A stretch of DNA of 23,846 nucleotides, from positions 1 to 23,846 of the forward strand of contig CAYYQC010000014.1 in NCBI GenBank assembly GCA_964473715.1, read 5' to 3'. The notes beneath the pieces were generated by a model that was not told where the DNA came from, did no database searches, and was given only the letters and a program-made list of their open reading frames with translations. Shown here piece after piece: positions 1 to 6,893 of this stretch. The first letter of the stretch is position 1; each line of letters opens with the position of its first letter. The translations under genes and the position numbers were made by a program. The stretch comes from 2-12-FULL-41-16 sp964473715. Its GTDB lineage: Bacteria > Patescibacteriota > Patescibacteriia > Magasanikbacterales > UBA922.

Positions 1-1570
1 CTGAATGGCTGTTTTTTGTTTTATCTAAGCCAAGAATCTCTGGTTCTACTCGGGCCTTTTGGAGAATTTCATTTTTCAACCCCTCACTTAATATATGGTA
101 AGGTTTTTCCAACTGAACATTGAGTTTTCCGTTCATTAATATCAAGTTCTGACCGAGTGTGCGCAAAATCCGTGTTTTCTGTTCAAAATCACCCTCGTCA
201 AACCAAAGCTGAGCATAAGTAGCAAATTGAAAGGTTTTTTCACTAAGCTCGAACCAATCATTAACCCTACGCTCAGTACCTCTTAGTTCCTGCTCCAGAC
301 GGGCCTTTTCTGCCATTAAAGCGACTTTTTGTGCCTTGAACTCATCATCATTCAACAAACTCTTGTCTGTATTCTGAGATGAGATGAAAAGACCTAATAA
401 ATTATCAATTCGTTGTACACAAGAATTGAAGTTTGTCTGCTGACTCTTCAAGATAGCCGTTCGGTCAAATTCCTCAGCCATCTGCTGCTTACGTAAAATC
501 TCAATCGCCCAATGTAAAAATTCTTCAGGAATAGTAAAAGATTCAAGTTGCACTTTAATCACATTCACAAGCTCGTCATAAGTTATTGATCTTTGCCGAC
601 AATTAGTGTTCCGCTTGTTGTGCGAACAGTGGTAATACAAATACCGTTTAATTTGTCCTGTAGATTTTATTTTTTTGAACTTTTCTTCAGCTACAACCAT
701 CCCCCTACATTCACCACATTCAATTACACCAGTAAAAGGTAATCGCTTATACTTTGGTCTTGGTTTACCTTTTTTCCCCAAAATTACTTGAGCCGTATCG
801 AATTCCTCCCTAGTAATCATTGGTTCATGTTTTCCTTGATGAATTTCACCTGTATATGTGAATTCCCCACAGTAAAACATATTAGTAAAAATCTTGAATG
901 CTCCGTTTATACTAACTGTTTTGCCGTCTTTGGTTCTTAATCCCCAACTATCTGTAGCAATTTCCAAAATCTTGCTTACTGAATATTGATCTGTCAAAAG
1001 CAAATCCCACATTTTTCTAACTAGTGGGAAACGATCCGGATCAACATGAATTTTTTTATTACCTTTCTCTCCATAGTAGTCATTTGAATAACCAATTGGA
1101 GCACGACCAGGCCGCCAACCTTTTTCCACTTTCGTGCGCATTCCCCGCGTAACATCTTTGCTTAAGTCTAAAACAAATTGATTTGCCATTCCAAGTTCAA
1201 CCGCCATCATTAGAACATTATCAGTTGGGAGATATTCTCGCCCAACAGTAACAATAGATTTAATTACTGACTGCTGTAGCGACCACTGGATAGTACCAGC
1301 ATCTATTGGATTTCTAGCTAAACGGTTTAGTTTCCAAACTATAATTCCATCCACTTCACCCCGTGCAATCATGCCCACCATCTTATTAAACAAGGGCCGT
1401 CCTGGCTCTTTGGCAGATTTTGACTCGCAGAGTGTCTCCACAACATTAATTCCCAATCTATCTACTTCGCGACCTAGCTCCCGCACTTGATCTTCAATCG
1501 ATTGTACTTGCCGGTCCTCACTATCAGTAGATTTACGACAGTACATTATATATCGAAGTTGATTATTCAT
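1..1570 (-). CDS. Large serine site-specific recombinase (C-terminus cut by window edge)
   Basis: Open from ATG at 1570 to the left edge, 523 codons without a stop. The N-terminal resolvase domain (about residues 5-145) has the Y10-x-R12-x-S14 catalytic start, with S14 the likely nucleophile, and the arginine segment KLNRLARN at 80-87. A recombinase domain follows (GWRPGRAPIGY at 151-161, to about 275), then a zinc ribbon with C285, C288, C315 and C324, then a charged coiled-coil stretch at about 360-440. This is the domain order of large serine integrases, which integrate and excise mobile elements by cutting attachment sites. It is the last gene of a minus-strand run of small genes starting at 2803. 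No Shine-Dalgarno precedes the ATG. Which element it moves, and its attachment sites, cannot be fixed because the left boundary is missing. Confidence 0.95.
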   Translation of the reverse strand, partial: MNNQLRYIMYCRKSTDSEDRQVQSIEDQVRELGREVDRLGINVVETLCESKSAKEPGRPLFNKMVGMIARGEVDGIIVWKLNRLARNPIDAGTIQWSLQQSVIKSIVTVGREYLPTDNVLMMAVELGMANQFVLDLSKDVTRGMRTKVEKGWRPGRAPIGYSNDYYGEKGNKKIHVDPDRFPLVRKMWDLLLTDQYSVSKILEIATDSWGLRTKDGKTVSINGAFKIFTNMFYCGEFTYTGEIHQGKHEPMITREEFDTAQVILGKKGKPRPKYKRLPFTGVIECGECRGMVVAEEKFKKIKSTGQIKRYLYYHCSHNKRNTNCRQRSITYDELVNVIKVQLESFTIPEEFLHWAIEILRKQQMAEEFDRTAILKSQQTNFNSCVQRIDNLLGLFISSQNTDKSLLNDDEFKAQKVALMAEKARLEQELRGTERRVNDWFELSEKTFQFATYAQLWFDEGDFEQKTRILRTLGQNLILMNGKLNVQLEKPYHILSEGLKNEILQKARVEPEILGLDKTKNSHS

Positions 1571-1593
1571 ATTTGTAAATTCAAAGCTAGCGA

Positions 1594-1715
1594 TACTATA
1601 GCAGGGCTGTGACTTTTTTACACATACATTAGTAACAATGTGATACTACACATCATATAGTATTTAGCACTTTATAGTAGAAGTACTATATAGTTCTTTA
1701 ATTAGTACTATAGTA
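1594..1715. repeat. Cluster of TACTATA/TATAGTA heptamers upstream of the recombinase
   Basis: The heptamer TACTATA or its complement occurs at 1594-1600, 1656-1662, 1673-1679, 1684-1690, 1706-1712 and 1709-1715. The last two form a 10-bp palindrome, TACTATAGTA. The stretch lies between the recombinase start and the preceding gene and has no coding potential. It could be an operator array, the recombinase promoter (one heptamer gives a TATAGT -10 on the minus strand) or part of an attachment site. AT-rich sequence makes some chance copies likely. Confidence 0.5.
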
Positions 1716-1723
1716 ATATAGCC

Positions 1724-2053
1724 TTAAAATTTAATACTGTCAGGATTACTTTCTATTTTTAAGTTCGCCATCAAGTAGTCTCCATGTTCTTTGTCAAACC
1801 GCTCTAGCGCAATATCTTCAAGTTCCTGCCAGTCTTTTTTGTCAGGCGCACGAAAAAGATGTAGCCATTTTCCGCCACCCAAACCTCTGGCCGGTGGGAA
1901 CAGTGCGTATCTTTTTACATTGCTTGGAAATTTGGTCTTCCGTATTGCGAAACCTCTTACTTCAAACTGTCCTATAACAAGAGTCAAACCAGCGGGAAAG
2001 TCATCGTTATCCTGAAACTTAAATTTAAACTGTAGTTGGTCTTTATTAATCAT
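1724..2053 (-). CDS. Small hypothetical protein of the mobile-element operon
   Basis: A 109-aa soluble protein with ATG at 2053 and no visible Shine-Dalgarno. The middle reads as a beta-rich fold (LTLVIGQFEVRGFAIRKTKF, then a proline/glycine-rich loop FPPARGLGGGKW), followed by a charged helix (DWQELEDIALERFDKEH). This layout recalls SpoVG-like nucleic-acid-binding proteins, where a strand pair and a glycine-rich loop precede a helix, but the match is loose and no diagnostic residue settles it. It sits between a 75-aa hypothetical and the serine recombinase on the same strand, so it probably belongs to the element. A role in regulation or DNA handling is a guess from context only. Confidence 0.7.
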   Translation of the reverse strand: MINKDQLQFKFKFQDNDDFPAGLTLVIGQFEVRGFAIRKTKFPSNVKRYALFPPARGLGGGKWLHLFRAPDKKDWQELEDIALERFDKEHGDYLMANLKIESNPDSIKF

Positions 2054-2077
2054 ACTAATTAAGTTATTTGGGCATAA

Positions 2078-2132
2078 GCCCGCCCAGGTGGCACAAGATA
2101 TCCTTTTTGGTTTTTAAAACGCCCAGGCGGGC
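2078..2132. repeat. GC-rich inverted repeat between two small genes
   Basis: GCCCGCC at 2078-2084 pairs with GGCGGGC at 2126-2132 across 41 bases. Within the right arm, GCCC/GGGC forms a short hairpin (2121-2132) followed on the minus strand by four T (2116-2119), a weak terminator for the gene ending at 2142. The two foldings exclude each other, so the site could act as an attenuator ahead of the 1724-2053 gene. It stands out as a GC-rich island in AT-rich surroundings. Confidence 0.4.
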
Positions 2133-2141
2133 AAGTAACCC

Positions 2142-2369
2142 TTAATTTCTTCCGTCCTCAGCCTTGTTTGCAAGGCTGGATAATTGTTTCACAAGTTCCA
2201 ATTTATCAGCACGGTCGTAGTCCTGTTTATCAACTAAGCGTACGAACCAAGCCTGTACCATTTTGCGGGAAAAACCCTGTCCTGCGATTGCCTGCGCAAA
2301 ACAAATATAAGAACTTAAGTAAGGATTTTTTGCCGCGATGCTTTTAAAACGACGTTCAATGGACTTCAT
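2142..2369 (-). CDS. Small basic hypothetical protein
   Basis: A 75-aa, mostly helical, lysine/arginine-rich protein (MKSIERRFKSIAAKNP...). ATG at 2369 lies 7 bases after the stop of the upstream 55-aa gene, so the two are almost certainly co-transcribed. The pattern of a basic N-terminus, a central helical segment with FSRKMVQAWFVRLV and a leucine-rich end suggests a compact helical bundle. It resembles small proteins seen beside recombinases in CPR mobile elements, but I cannot name a family. No membrane segment or signal peptide is visible. Confidence 0.65.
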   Translation of the reverse strand: MKSIERRFKSIAAKNPYLSSYICFAQAIAGQGFSRKMVQAWFVRLVDKQDYDRADKLELVKQLSSLANKAEDGRN

Positions 2370-2376
2370 AGGGATC

Positions 2377-2544
2377 TTAGTTAGTTGATGCCTGAATAAT
2401 TTTCTTGGGAAGCGGACGATATACTAGCCACACCAAGTCAAAGAGTCTCATGGCTTTTTCTTGGGCTTCTTCGTGACTAATGCTTTCGCCGTACATCTGT
2501 GCATACAATTCCCTAAATTGCTCAACATTTTCACGGGAAAGCAT
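2377..2544 (-). CDS. Short helical protein of a mobile-element type
   Basis: A 55-aa reading frame beginning MLSRENVEQFRELYAQMYG and ending PLPKKIIQASTN. ATG at 2544 follows the stop of the DUF5659-like gene after one base, and its own stop lies 7 bases before the next gene, so it sits inside a compact operon. The layout of an acidic helix (EQFRELYAQMYG), the turn ISHEEAQEKA and a second helix (MRLFDLVWLVYRP) recurs in tiny proteins of phages, plasmids and CPR elements whose function is unknown. The tight spacing on both sides is the main reason to call it real. Confidence 0.75.
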   Translation of the reverse strand: MLSRENVEQFRELYAQMYGESISHEEAQEKAMRLFDLVWLVYRPLPKKIIQASTN

Positions 2545-2545
2545 A

Positions 2546-2803
2546 CTAAGTGGAGTAGAGCTGATTCTTAAGATTTTTCAGCGCGTTGAAGTAAGTCAGG
2601 CTACTTACCTTAAGGTCACCGCTCCAGTGTCCCAGAGCTTTAGCCAAAAGCTTTTCAGTGTGCTCAAAGACGAACAGAGCCTTACCGCCTTGGTTCTTTT
2701 GAACTTTAATAAGCCTATAGTTCGAGGCACAAAGTGCGGCGGCTAGGCCTAAGTCATAGGTTGAAAAGGGTTGTTCCGATCTCACTTGGGTAATAATTTT
2801 CAT
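2546..2803 (-). CDS. DUF5659-like protein, first gene of the recombinase operon
   Basis: 85 aa from ATG at 2803; an upstream in-frame TTG at 2812 is possible but less likely. The sequence FSTYDLGLAAALCASNYRL followed by a strand ending LFVFEHTE and a C-terminal helix with Y74 and two LKN repeats fits the DUF5659 pattern (F-x-T-x-DL-x-LAAAL...). Its role is unknown; the family is common in CPR and phage-like elements. The gene opens the minus-strand run that ends in the serine recombinase. A 10-bp inverted repeat directly abuts the start codon and may control it. Confidence 0.8.
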   Translation of the reverse strand: MKIITQVRSEQPFSTYDLGLAAALCASNYRLIKVQKNQGGKALFVFEHTEKLLAKALGHWSGDLKVSSLTYFNALKNLKNQLYST

Positions 2804-2828
2804 AGTGGTCAATAATGAATTGACCAGT
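2804..2828 (-). promoter_or_regulatory. Inverted repeat abutting the DUF5659-like start codon
   Basis: AGTGGTCAAT (2804-2813) and ATTGACCAGT (2819-2828) form 10-bp arms with one mismatch around a 5-base loop. The arm nearest the gene ends one base before ATG at 2803. It may be a repressor operator for the recombinase operon or an mRNA hairpin in front of the start codon. A CAGTGCACTG palindrome overlaps its outer side (2825-2834). Confidence 0.55.
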
Positions 2829-2840
2829 GCACTGGGTAAA

Positions 2841-2870
2841 TAAAAAAGTAAGCTTACTAATAAAGCTTAC
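2841..2870 (-). terminator. Intrinsic terminator of the 2928-4157 gene
   Basis: On the minus strand GTAAGCTT and AAGCTTAC (2863-2870 and 2848-2855) pair over a 7-base loop and are followed by a run of six T (2842-2847). It separates the 409-aa gene from the recombinase operon. Confidence 0.7.
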
Positions 2871-2880
2871 TCATTTGGTG

Positions 2881-2906
2881 AGTGACTCACAGGCGAGTCA
2901 CTTTTT
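2881..2906 (+). terminator. Plus-strand terminator-like hairpin
   Basis: AGTGACTC (2881-2888) and GAGTCACT (2895-2902) form a perfect 8-bp stem with a 6-base loop, followed by a T run to 2906. No plus-strand gene ends nearby, so it may block antisense transcription or be an operator. Confidence 0.45.
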
Positions 2907-2927
2907 TCACTTGTGGGTGATTAGTGA

Positions 2928-4157
2928 CTATTGAGTCTGGATACACCTTTTTTCCATTTGGAATGTAGCACTACTATATGTAATCAATCTTATATTTATA
3001 CCCAACGCACCTGAAATTTTTTTATTCAGTGCTTCAATTGCATCTTTTAACCAGCGTTCACTCTTAAATTCGTGACCAGGGTACAAAGCCATATAAGCAT
3101 CCTCAATCTGCCGCTGAGTAAACGGTCCGTACCCCTCATTTTTTTGGTATCTGGCCTGCAGGAAAAAACAAAGAAATGACGTGTATGCGTTTCGTTTTTT
3201 AGCAACTTCAAATTTAACCGATCCACCACTAGTTAATCCCAAAGTCATAGTATTTTCTGTCTGGTCAAATGTGGGAAAAATTTGTAGAACTGGTTTATTT
3301 TTTTCCATCACAACAGTTTCATTCTTAGGGGCCAGGTCAACATCCTGGGGCAAATCGGGTTGGCCTACAAACTTCTTAAAACCTGGTTCCAGTCGCACTT
3401 TAAAATTACAAAAATTATGAAAAGTTTTCCAATACTCTGAGCAAGTAACCTCAATAATTTTAAGTACCCCTTCTTGTTCCAAAGCTAATACTGTTTCTAG
3501 AAACCGAAACTCTGCGGCATTGTCGGCCTTTAAGTCAAAAAGGGCTTGGGGACCAATAATAAAAGTATCTCCATACATCGCCTGCAACTTTAGTAAAGGC
3601 TCAAGTAATCTAGACCGTAAAAATGGGTAAGATAAAAAGTTAGCTGTTGCACCAACCAATTTTCCAGAAACATATTCACTTATATATTCTTGGATTGACG
3701 CTATAATTTTATTATAACTTTCCCTGGATACTCCGAGCTCAAATCTTAAACCTTCCAGACAATCATCAGCGTATGATGAGCAGTGACTATCCAGTATCTT
3801 AATTAAATTAAATAGTTCATCCCGTGCAAGAGCAATATTACTACCATTGATTAAATTACCTAAAAATTTAACATTCTCAGCAGTAAACCTCTCTGGTTTA
3901 TCTTCGACAATACGCTGTATTCTACTCCAAATATCAGAACTCGGCGTAACTACATTTACTGTTACTCCAAATTTATCCGAGATCTCAAACAAATTATTAA
4001 AAAAATCAGAATTTTCCCTGGCCCATTTTTTAAGTTTTGATTCGCCTGTTATTTTAAATTTTTCAGGGTGGTAGAATACCTTGTCCAATCTCTGGGCACG
4101 ATACTCATCAACAACCCTTAATAAAACCAAAAAATAATCTTGTCTGAGGTACTCCAT
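2928..4157 (-). CDS. Unknown 409-aa protein with possible C-terminal winged helix
   Basis: I do not recognise the family. The protein is soluble, with an N-terminal helical part (about 1-180), a central mixed region (about 190-300, with the strand TFIIGPQALFDL and a cysteine-containing stretch near 240-255), and a C-terminal segment of about 325-400 (FTQRQIEDAYMALYPGHEF...SERWLKDAIEALNKKI...INIRLITYSSATFQM) that reads like a winged-helix DNA-binding domain: two helices, then a long helix, then a beta hairpin. The ATG at 4157 is preceded by a reasonable promoter and the gene has its own terminator, so it is an independent unit. A regulator or sensor of the neighbouring island is a possible role but unproven. 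Confidence 0.8.
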   Translation of the reverse strand: MEYLRQDYFLVLLRVVDEYRAQRLDKVFYHPEKFKITGESKLKKWARENSDFFNNLFEISDKFGVTVNVVTPSSDIWSRIQRIVEDKPERFTAENVKFLGNLINGSNIALARDELFNLIKILDSHCSSYADDCLEGLRFELGVSRESYNKIIASIQEYISEYVSGKLVGATANFLSYPFLRSRLLEPLLKLQAMYGDTFIIGPQALFDLKADNAAEFRFLETVLALEQEGVLKIIEVTCSEYWKTFHNFCNFKVRLEPGFKKFVGQPDLPQDVDLAPKNETVVMEKNKPVLQIFPTFDQTENTMTLGLTSGGSVKFEVAKKRNAYTSFLCFFLQARYQKNEGYGPFTQRQIEDAYMALYPGHEFKSERWLKDAIEALNKKISGALGINIRLITYSSATFQMEKRCIQTQ

Positions 4158-4177
4158 AGTAATCGTAATTTGGTCTT

Positions 4178-4205
4178 ATATTACCACAGACTACCAAGAA
4201 ATCAA
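4178..4205 (-). promoter_or_regulatory. Promoter of the 409-aa gene
   Basis: On the minus strand TTGATT (4200-4205) and TAATAT (4178-4183) are 16 bp apart, about 20 bases ahead of the ATG at 4157. No Shine-Dalgarno follows. Confidence 0.55.
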
Positions 4206-4234
4206 CATCTCGCAGCACAGACATGTACCTAAAA

Positions 4235-4765
4235 TCAGGCATTAAAAAGTTTTAATAAAACCTGTCCAACCATAATCGCCAGTCCAATTTTGGATAATTC
4301 TTCTTCATCCTTGATCAGCCAAATAGCCAGCAAAGCACTTAAAAATAAAGCGGGTGGCGTGCCGATTATTGCAAAGATAATACTTAAATAACCTCTCGTT
4401 CCTCGTCTCGGAACTTCACCTGCCACAACTGGTGGTTGTAACAAAGATTGATTTGACTTAGATTCTGGCGGTGCAATAAATAAAAATGGCCGTTTAATTG
4501 GGTCAAACACATCATAAATTCTGGCACTTAATTCTTTGTAAGAAGCTGCACGCTCTGAGCCACCCAAAAGTGATAGACTATCAATTTCCTTATGATTCAT
4601 AAAAGAATCCCCGAGATGAGACAATTTTGATTTCCAGTATCTAAGATGGCAGATGTCAGAGCAAAATTTTTTTTCATCATCCAAAGTTCTGTTTTCACCC
4701 AAGACTTCAGAGCAGGTTTGGCAGATATCCTGGGAATCAAAGTGTAACTGAGATGAATCAAACAT
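4235..4765 (-). CDS. Zinc-ribbon protein with two C-terminal membrane helices
   Basis: From ATG at 4765 the protein is about 176 aa. Near its N-terminus the segments ICQTC and FCSDICHLRYW give a C-x2-C...C-x3-C zinc-binding pattern. The middle is polar, and the last 50 residues hold two hydrophobic segments (LSIIFAIIGTPPALFLSALLAIWLI and IGLAIMVGQVLLKLF), so it is probably anchored in the membrane with the ribbon in the cytoplasm. The frame stays open upstream to an ATG at 4924, which would add 53 residues. I prefer 4765 because the upstream stretch is densely structured and carries a terminator-like T run. Function unknown; it faces the AlbA_2 gene across divergent promoters. Confidence 0.65.
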   Translation of the reverse strand: MFDSSQLHFDSQDICQTCSEVLGENRTLDDEKKFCSDICHLRYWKSKLSHLGDSFMNHKEIDSLSLLGGSERAASYKELSARIYDVFDPIKRPFLFIAPPESKSNQSLLQPPVVAGEVPRRGTRGYLSIIFAIIGTPPALFLSALLAIWLIKDEEELSKIGLAIMVGQVLLKLFNA

Positions 4766-4788
4766 AATCTTAAAAATTTCAGGTAAAC

Positions 4789-4952
4789 AAAAAAAGCTAC
4801 CCGTACCCTGGCGACTCCTTGCGGAGTCTAACAGCCTTTCGACTGCTAACTGCACAAACAATACCAGAGACGGAATAGCCATCTCTATGTTTGTGCAGGT
4901 TTTGACCATACCTAAGGCTTGCACCCTAGGGTTAGGTCTTTATAAATTGTAA
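4789..4952 (-). ncRNA. Candidate structured leader or small RNA
   Basis: Downstream of a good minus-strand promoter the predicted transcript folds into several stems: ACCUAA/UUAGGU (4932-4937 with 4910-4915); an 11-bp stem CUGCACAAACA (4888-4898) with UGUUUGUGCAG (4850-4860) and an inner AGAGA/UCUCU stem; CAGUC-GAAA-GGCUG (4832-4845); and GACUCC-GCAA-GGAGUC (4813-4828). The last two have GNRA tetraloops. Seven T follow at 4789-4795. The bases just before them, GGGUAGC (4796-4802), can pair with GCUAUUC (4873-4879) in the loop of the large hairpin, giving a possible pseudoknot. I do not recognise a known riboswitch or housekeeping RNA. The same stretch is open as protein code, which weakens the RNA reading. 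Confidence 0.5.
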
Positions 4953-4958
4953 GGTTAG

Positions 4959-4986
4959 TCTATACCAGGCACAGGGTCAAAGTCAA
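4959..4986 (-). promoter_or_regulatory. Promoter of the structured RNA / zinc-ribbon gene
   Basis: On the minus strand TTGACT (4981-4986) and TATAGA (4959-4964) are 16 bp apart, predicting transcription from about 4952. Confidence 0.65.
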
Positions 4987-4990
4987 CCAG

Positions 4991-5007
4991 ATAATCACAG
5001 TGATTAT
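4991..5007. promoter_or_regulatory. Palindromic operator-like site between divergent genes
   Basis: ATAATCACAGTGATTAT is a perfect palindrome of two 8-bp arms around one base. It lies just upstream of the minus-strand -35 and about 100 bp before the AlbA_2 gene, so a dimeric regulator bound here could control both directions. Confidence 0.55.
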
Positions 5008-5040
5008 TAAACTGAGGATAAATAAGTTTTAAGCGCTGGG

Positions 5041-5076
5041 CAGGGTCTGAAACCTATGTTACCCTGTCGGTATAAC
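5041..5076 (+). promoter_or_regulatory. Weak promoter and inverted repeat ahead of the AlbA_2 gene
   Basis: CAGGGT (5041-5046) and ACCCTG (5061-5066) form an inverted repeat separated by 14 bases. A possible -35 CTGAAA (5047-5052) and -10 TATAAC (5071-5076) overlap it, so it may be an operator. Transcription would start within about 10 bases of the ATG at 5091. Confidence 0.4.
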
Positions 5077-5090
5077 TTTTGTATAAATTT

Positions 5091-6272
5091 ATGGATATTT
5101 TCAACAAACCTTTCACTGAAATCAACTTTGCAGATGTCAGTGCACTAGTCATCAGACAAACACTGGAAAACCAAAGTCTTGAATACAAAAAAATTCCCTG
5201 GACAAAGGACAACGCTGGAAAACGGGAGCTTTTACGAGACATTAGTGCGATGGCTAACGCTTATGGTGGTTATATAATTATCGGCGTTGAAGAAGATAAG
5301 GCAGACCAGGCCATTGCCTTTGCCAATGTACAAAACTCAGAAGATGAGCAAGACAGGATAGTCAGTATGGTGCACGCCAATCTGCAACCACGTATTGCTG
5401 GGTTTAATATTAAGTGCCTTACTGATGGTACAACTAATATTATTTTGATTTACGCTCCACATAGCCTTAGAACCCCACACCTAATTACTGGGGAAGACCT
5501 ATACCAATTTTGGATTCGTCACGACCGACAAAAAGCAAAAATGTCTGTGGAGGAAATCAGGGACGCAATACTAAAAAACGTTGGGGTCAGCGAATCGGTC
5601 AGCACGTACTTAGAAAAAAGAAAGCTGGATTATATGCGTGAAATAGTACAGCGACCGTTTGTAGTAGTACGCGCTATACCTAGTGAAATCAACCAAGAAT
5701 TCGTTAATACTCGCGACCCAGTTTTACGCGATCTATTGAAGAGACCACTTAATCTGCGGCCCCACGGCTGGGATTTTCATTTTAACAGGGATGCAAAACC
5801 AACTTTGTTGGGCTTAAAAATTGATAAAGGGATGGATGGTAAACAACTGGAACTTCATAGAAATGGATACGTGGAAGGGCGCGCAAGTATGTATGAGCAC
5901 GAAGTTTCTCAAGATAAAAAAATAGATGGTGAAACCCATCACGCGATTCGTGGACTTCCTGTGGTGGAGTATGTTTACAGCTTCATTAACCAGGCTAAAC
6001 AAATTTTTGATTATGCCAATTATGAAGGGCAAGTTTTGATTCAGGTAAGCTTGGTTAATATCAAAAATTACCAATTGGGCAGATATCAGGACCAAACTAT
6101 GTTTCAGGAGTATTCTCCGTGGAAACAAGATTTTTTGGATATCGGACCCCTGGCTTTTGACATTTTAGACCCTGATAAAATTACTCAAACTCTTACTGAC
6201 CGAGTATGGGAGGCGTTTGGCTTTGAACAGGCACCATACTTTGAGGATAGTAAATTTACTGTGCCGAAGTAG
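5091..6272 (+). CDS. AlbA_2/Schlafen-type putative nucleic-acid or ATP-binding protein
   Basis: 393 aa from ATG at 5091; an in-frame TTG at 5079 is a less likely start. The N-terminal domain (about 24-155) has the hallmarks of the AlbA_2 fold: SLEYKK at 29-34, a helix with KRELLRDISAMANA, and GGYIIIGVEE at 59-68. The rest (about 165-393) is not recognised. AlbA_2 proteins include transcription regulators and defence-related proteins, and the domain is related to the Schlafen core. There is no Shine-Dalgarno and the transcript is probably leaderless. The 3' end overlaps the convergent NYN gene by 17 bases. It lies among other nuclease- and protease-like genes, which supports a stress or defence role by inference. 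Confidence 0.85.
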   Translation: MDIFNKPFTEINFADVSALVIRQTLENQSLEYKKIPWTKDNAGKRELLRDISAMANAYGGYIIIGVEEDKADQAIAFANVQNSEDEQDRIVSMVHANLQPRIAGFNIKCLTDGTTNIILIYAPHSLRTPHLITGEDLYQFWIRHDRQKAKMSVEEIRDAILKNVGVSESVSTYLEKRKLDYMREIVQRPFVVVRAIPSEINQEFVNTRDPVLRDLLKRPLNLRPHGWDFHFNRDAKPTLLGLKIDKGMDGKQLELHRNGYVEGRASMYEHEVSQDKKIDGETHHAIRGLPVVEYVYSFINQAKQIFDYANYEGQVLIQVSLVNIKNYQLGRYQDQTMFQEYSPWKQDFLDIGPLAFDILDPDKITQTLTDRVWEAFGFEQAPYFEDSKFTVPK

Positions 6273-6867
6273 GAGCTGAAGAAGTACTAGGAATAAAACG
6301 TTTTACCAATACACCGTGTTCAGGAGAAGCGACTAATGCACTTAAATCAGTAAAAACATCTGCTTCTTTTTTGAGTTCTGCATTACACTTAACCAAGGAA
6401 ACAATTTCAACGTGTTTTCCTGAATCTTTAACCGCACGTACTGCGTCAATAAAATCTTCATCAGCTGAAATTAAAATTACTGTATCTATAGCTCCAGTGT
6501 AGGCCAACTTTAATAAATCGACTACCAATAAGGTGTCGACTCTTTTTTCTTGTTTGGTTGATTTATCAAAAGTACCTAACTTTACATCTACATACTGTAC
6601 TTTTGGTTCTCCGTTAATACCAAAGATGAGTCCTGCCATTTTGTCTTTTTGGCCGGGATTTGTATAAAAATATGTGCGCAGCAATTGTCTATCTTGCACC
6701 AATGTTTTAACTAAAATATGCAAATTAAGTTGCCAGTCATTTTCTTGAAGCCCTTGAGATTTTAAATAATCACAAAGGCGATTATAAAAATTAGTACCAT
6801 CAATGAAGATGGCGACTTTCTGATAAGCTCTTGGATTCACCACTGAAGATAAGTTGCTGAACACCAT
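6256..6867 (-). CDS. NYN-domain (PIN-like) ribonuclease
   Basis: 203 aa. The NYN domain covers about residues 15-180 and shows the acidic residues expected for metal-dependent RNA cleavage: D23 and N26 in FIDGTNFYNR, D111 and D117 in VDTLLVVDLL, and D136/D138 in ISADEDF. This is the LabA/DUF88 type, PIN-like nucleases that cut RNA. A short low-complexity tail rich in serine, threonine and proline (about 192-203) follows. The gene lies 26 bases downstream of the CHAT-like gene on the same strand and is probably transcribed with it. Its end overlaps the convergent AlbA_2 gene. The ATG at 6867 lacks a Shine-Dalgarno; the domain itself would allow a slightly later start. Confidence 0.9.
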   Translation of the reverse strand: MVFSNLSSVVNPRAYQKVAIFIDGTNFYNRLCDYLKSQGLQENDWQLNLHILVKTLVQDRQLLRTYFYTNPGQKDKMAGLIFGINGEPKVQYVDVKLGTFDKSTKQEKRVDTLLVVDLLKLAYTGAIDTVILISADEDFIDAVRAVKDSGKHVEIVSLVKCNAELKKEADVFTDLSALVASPEHGVLVKRFIPSTSSAPTSAQ

Positions 6868-6893
6868 AAATTCGGTTAAGCATCACGAGTACA

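Noticed and set aside
4766..4924. Upstream extension of the zinc-ribbon protein by 53 residues
   Set aside because: The frame is open, but the stretch is full of stable hairpins and ends in a T run. Treated as RNA leader, with doubt stated.
4789..4952. Known housekeeping RNA (RNase P, tmRNA, SRP RNA) at the structured leader
   Set aside because: None of their conserved cores are present.
5079..5090. TTG start four codons before the AlbA_2 gene ATG
   Set aside because: It lies in or next to the -10 element; ATG at 5091 fits a leaderless transcript.
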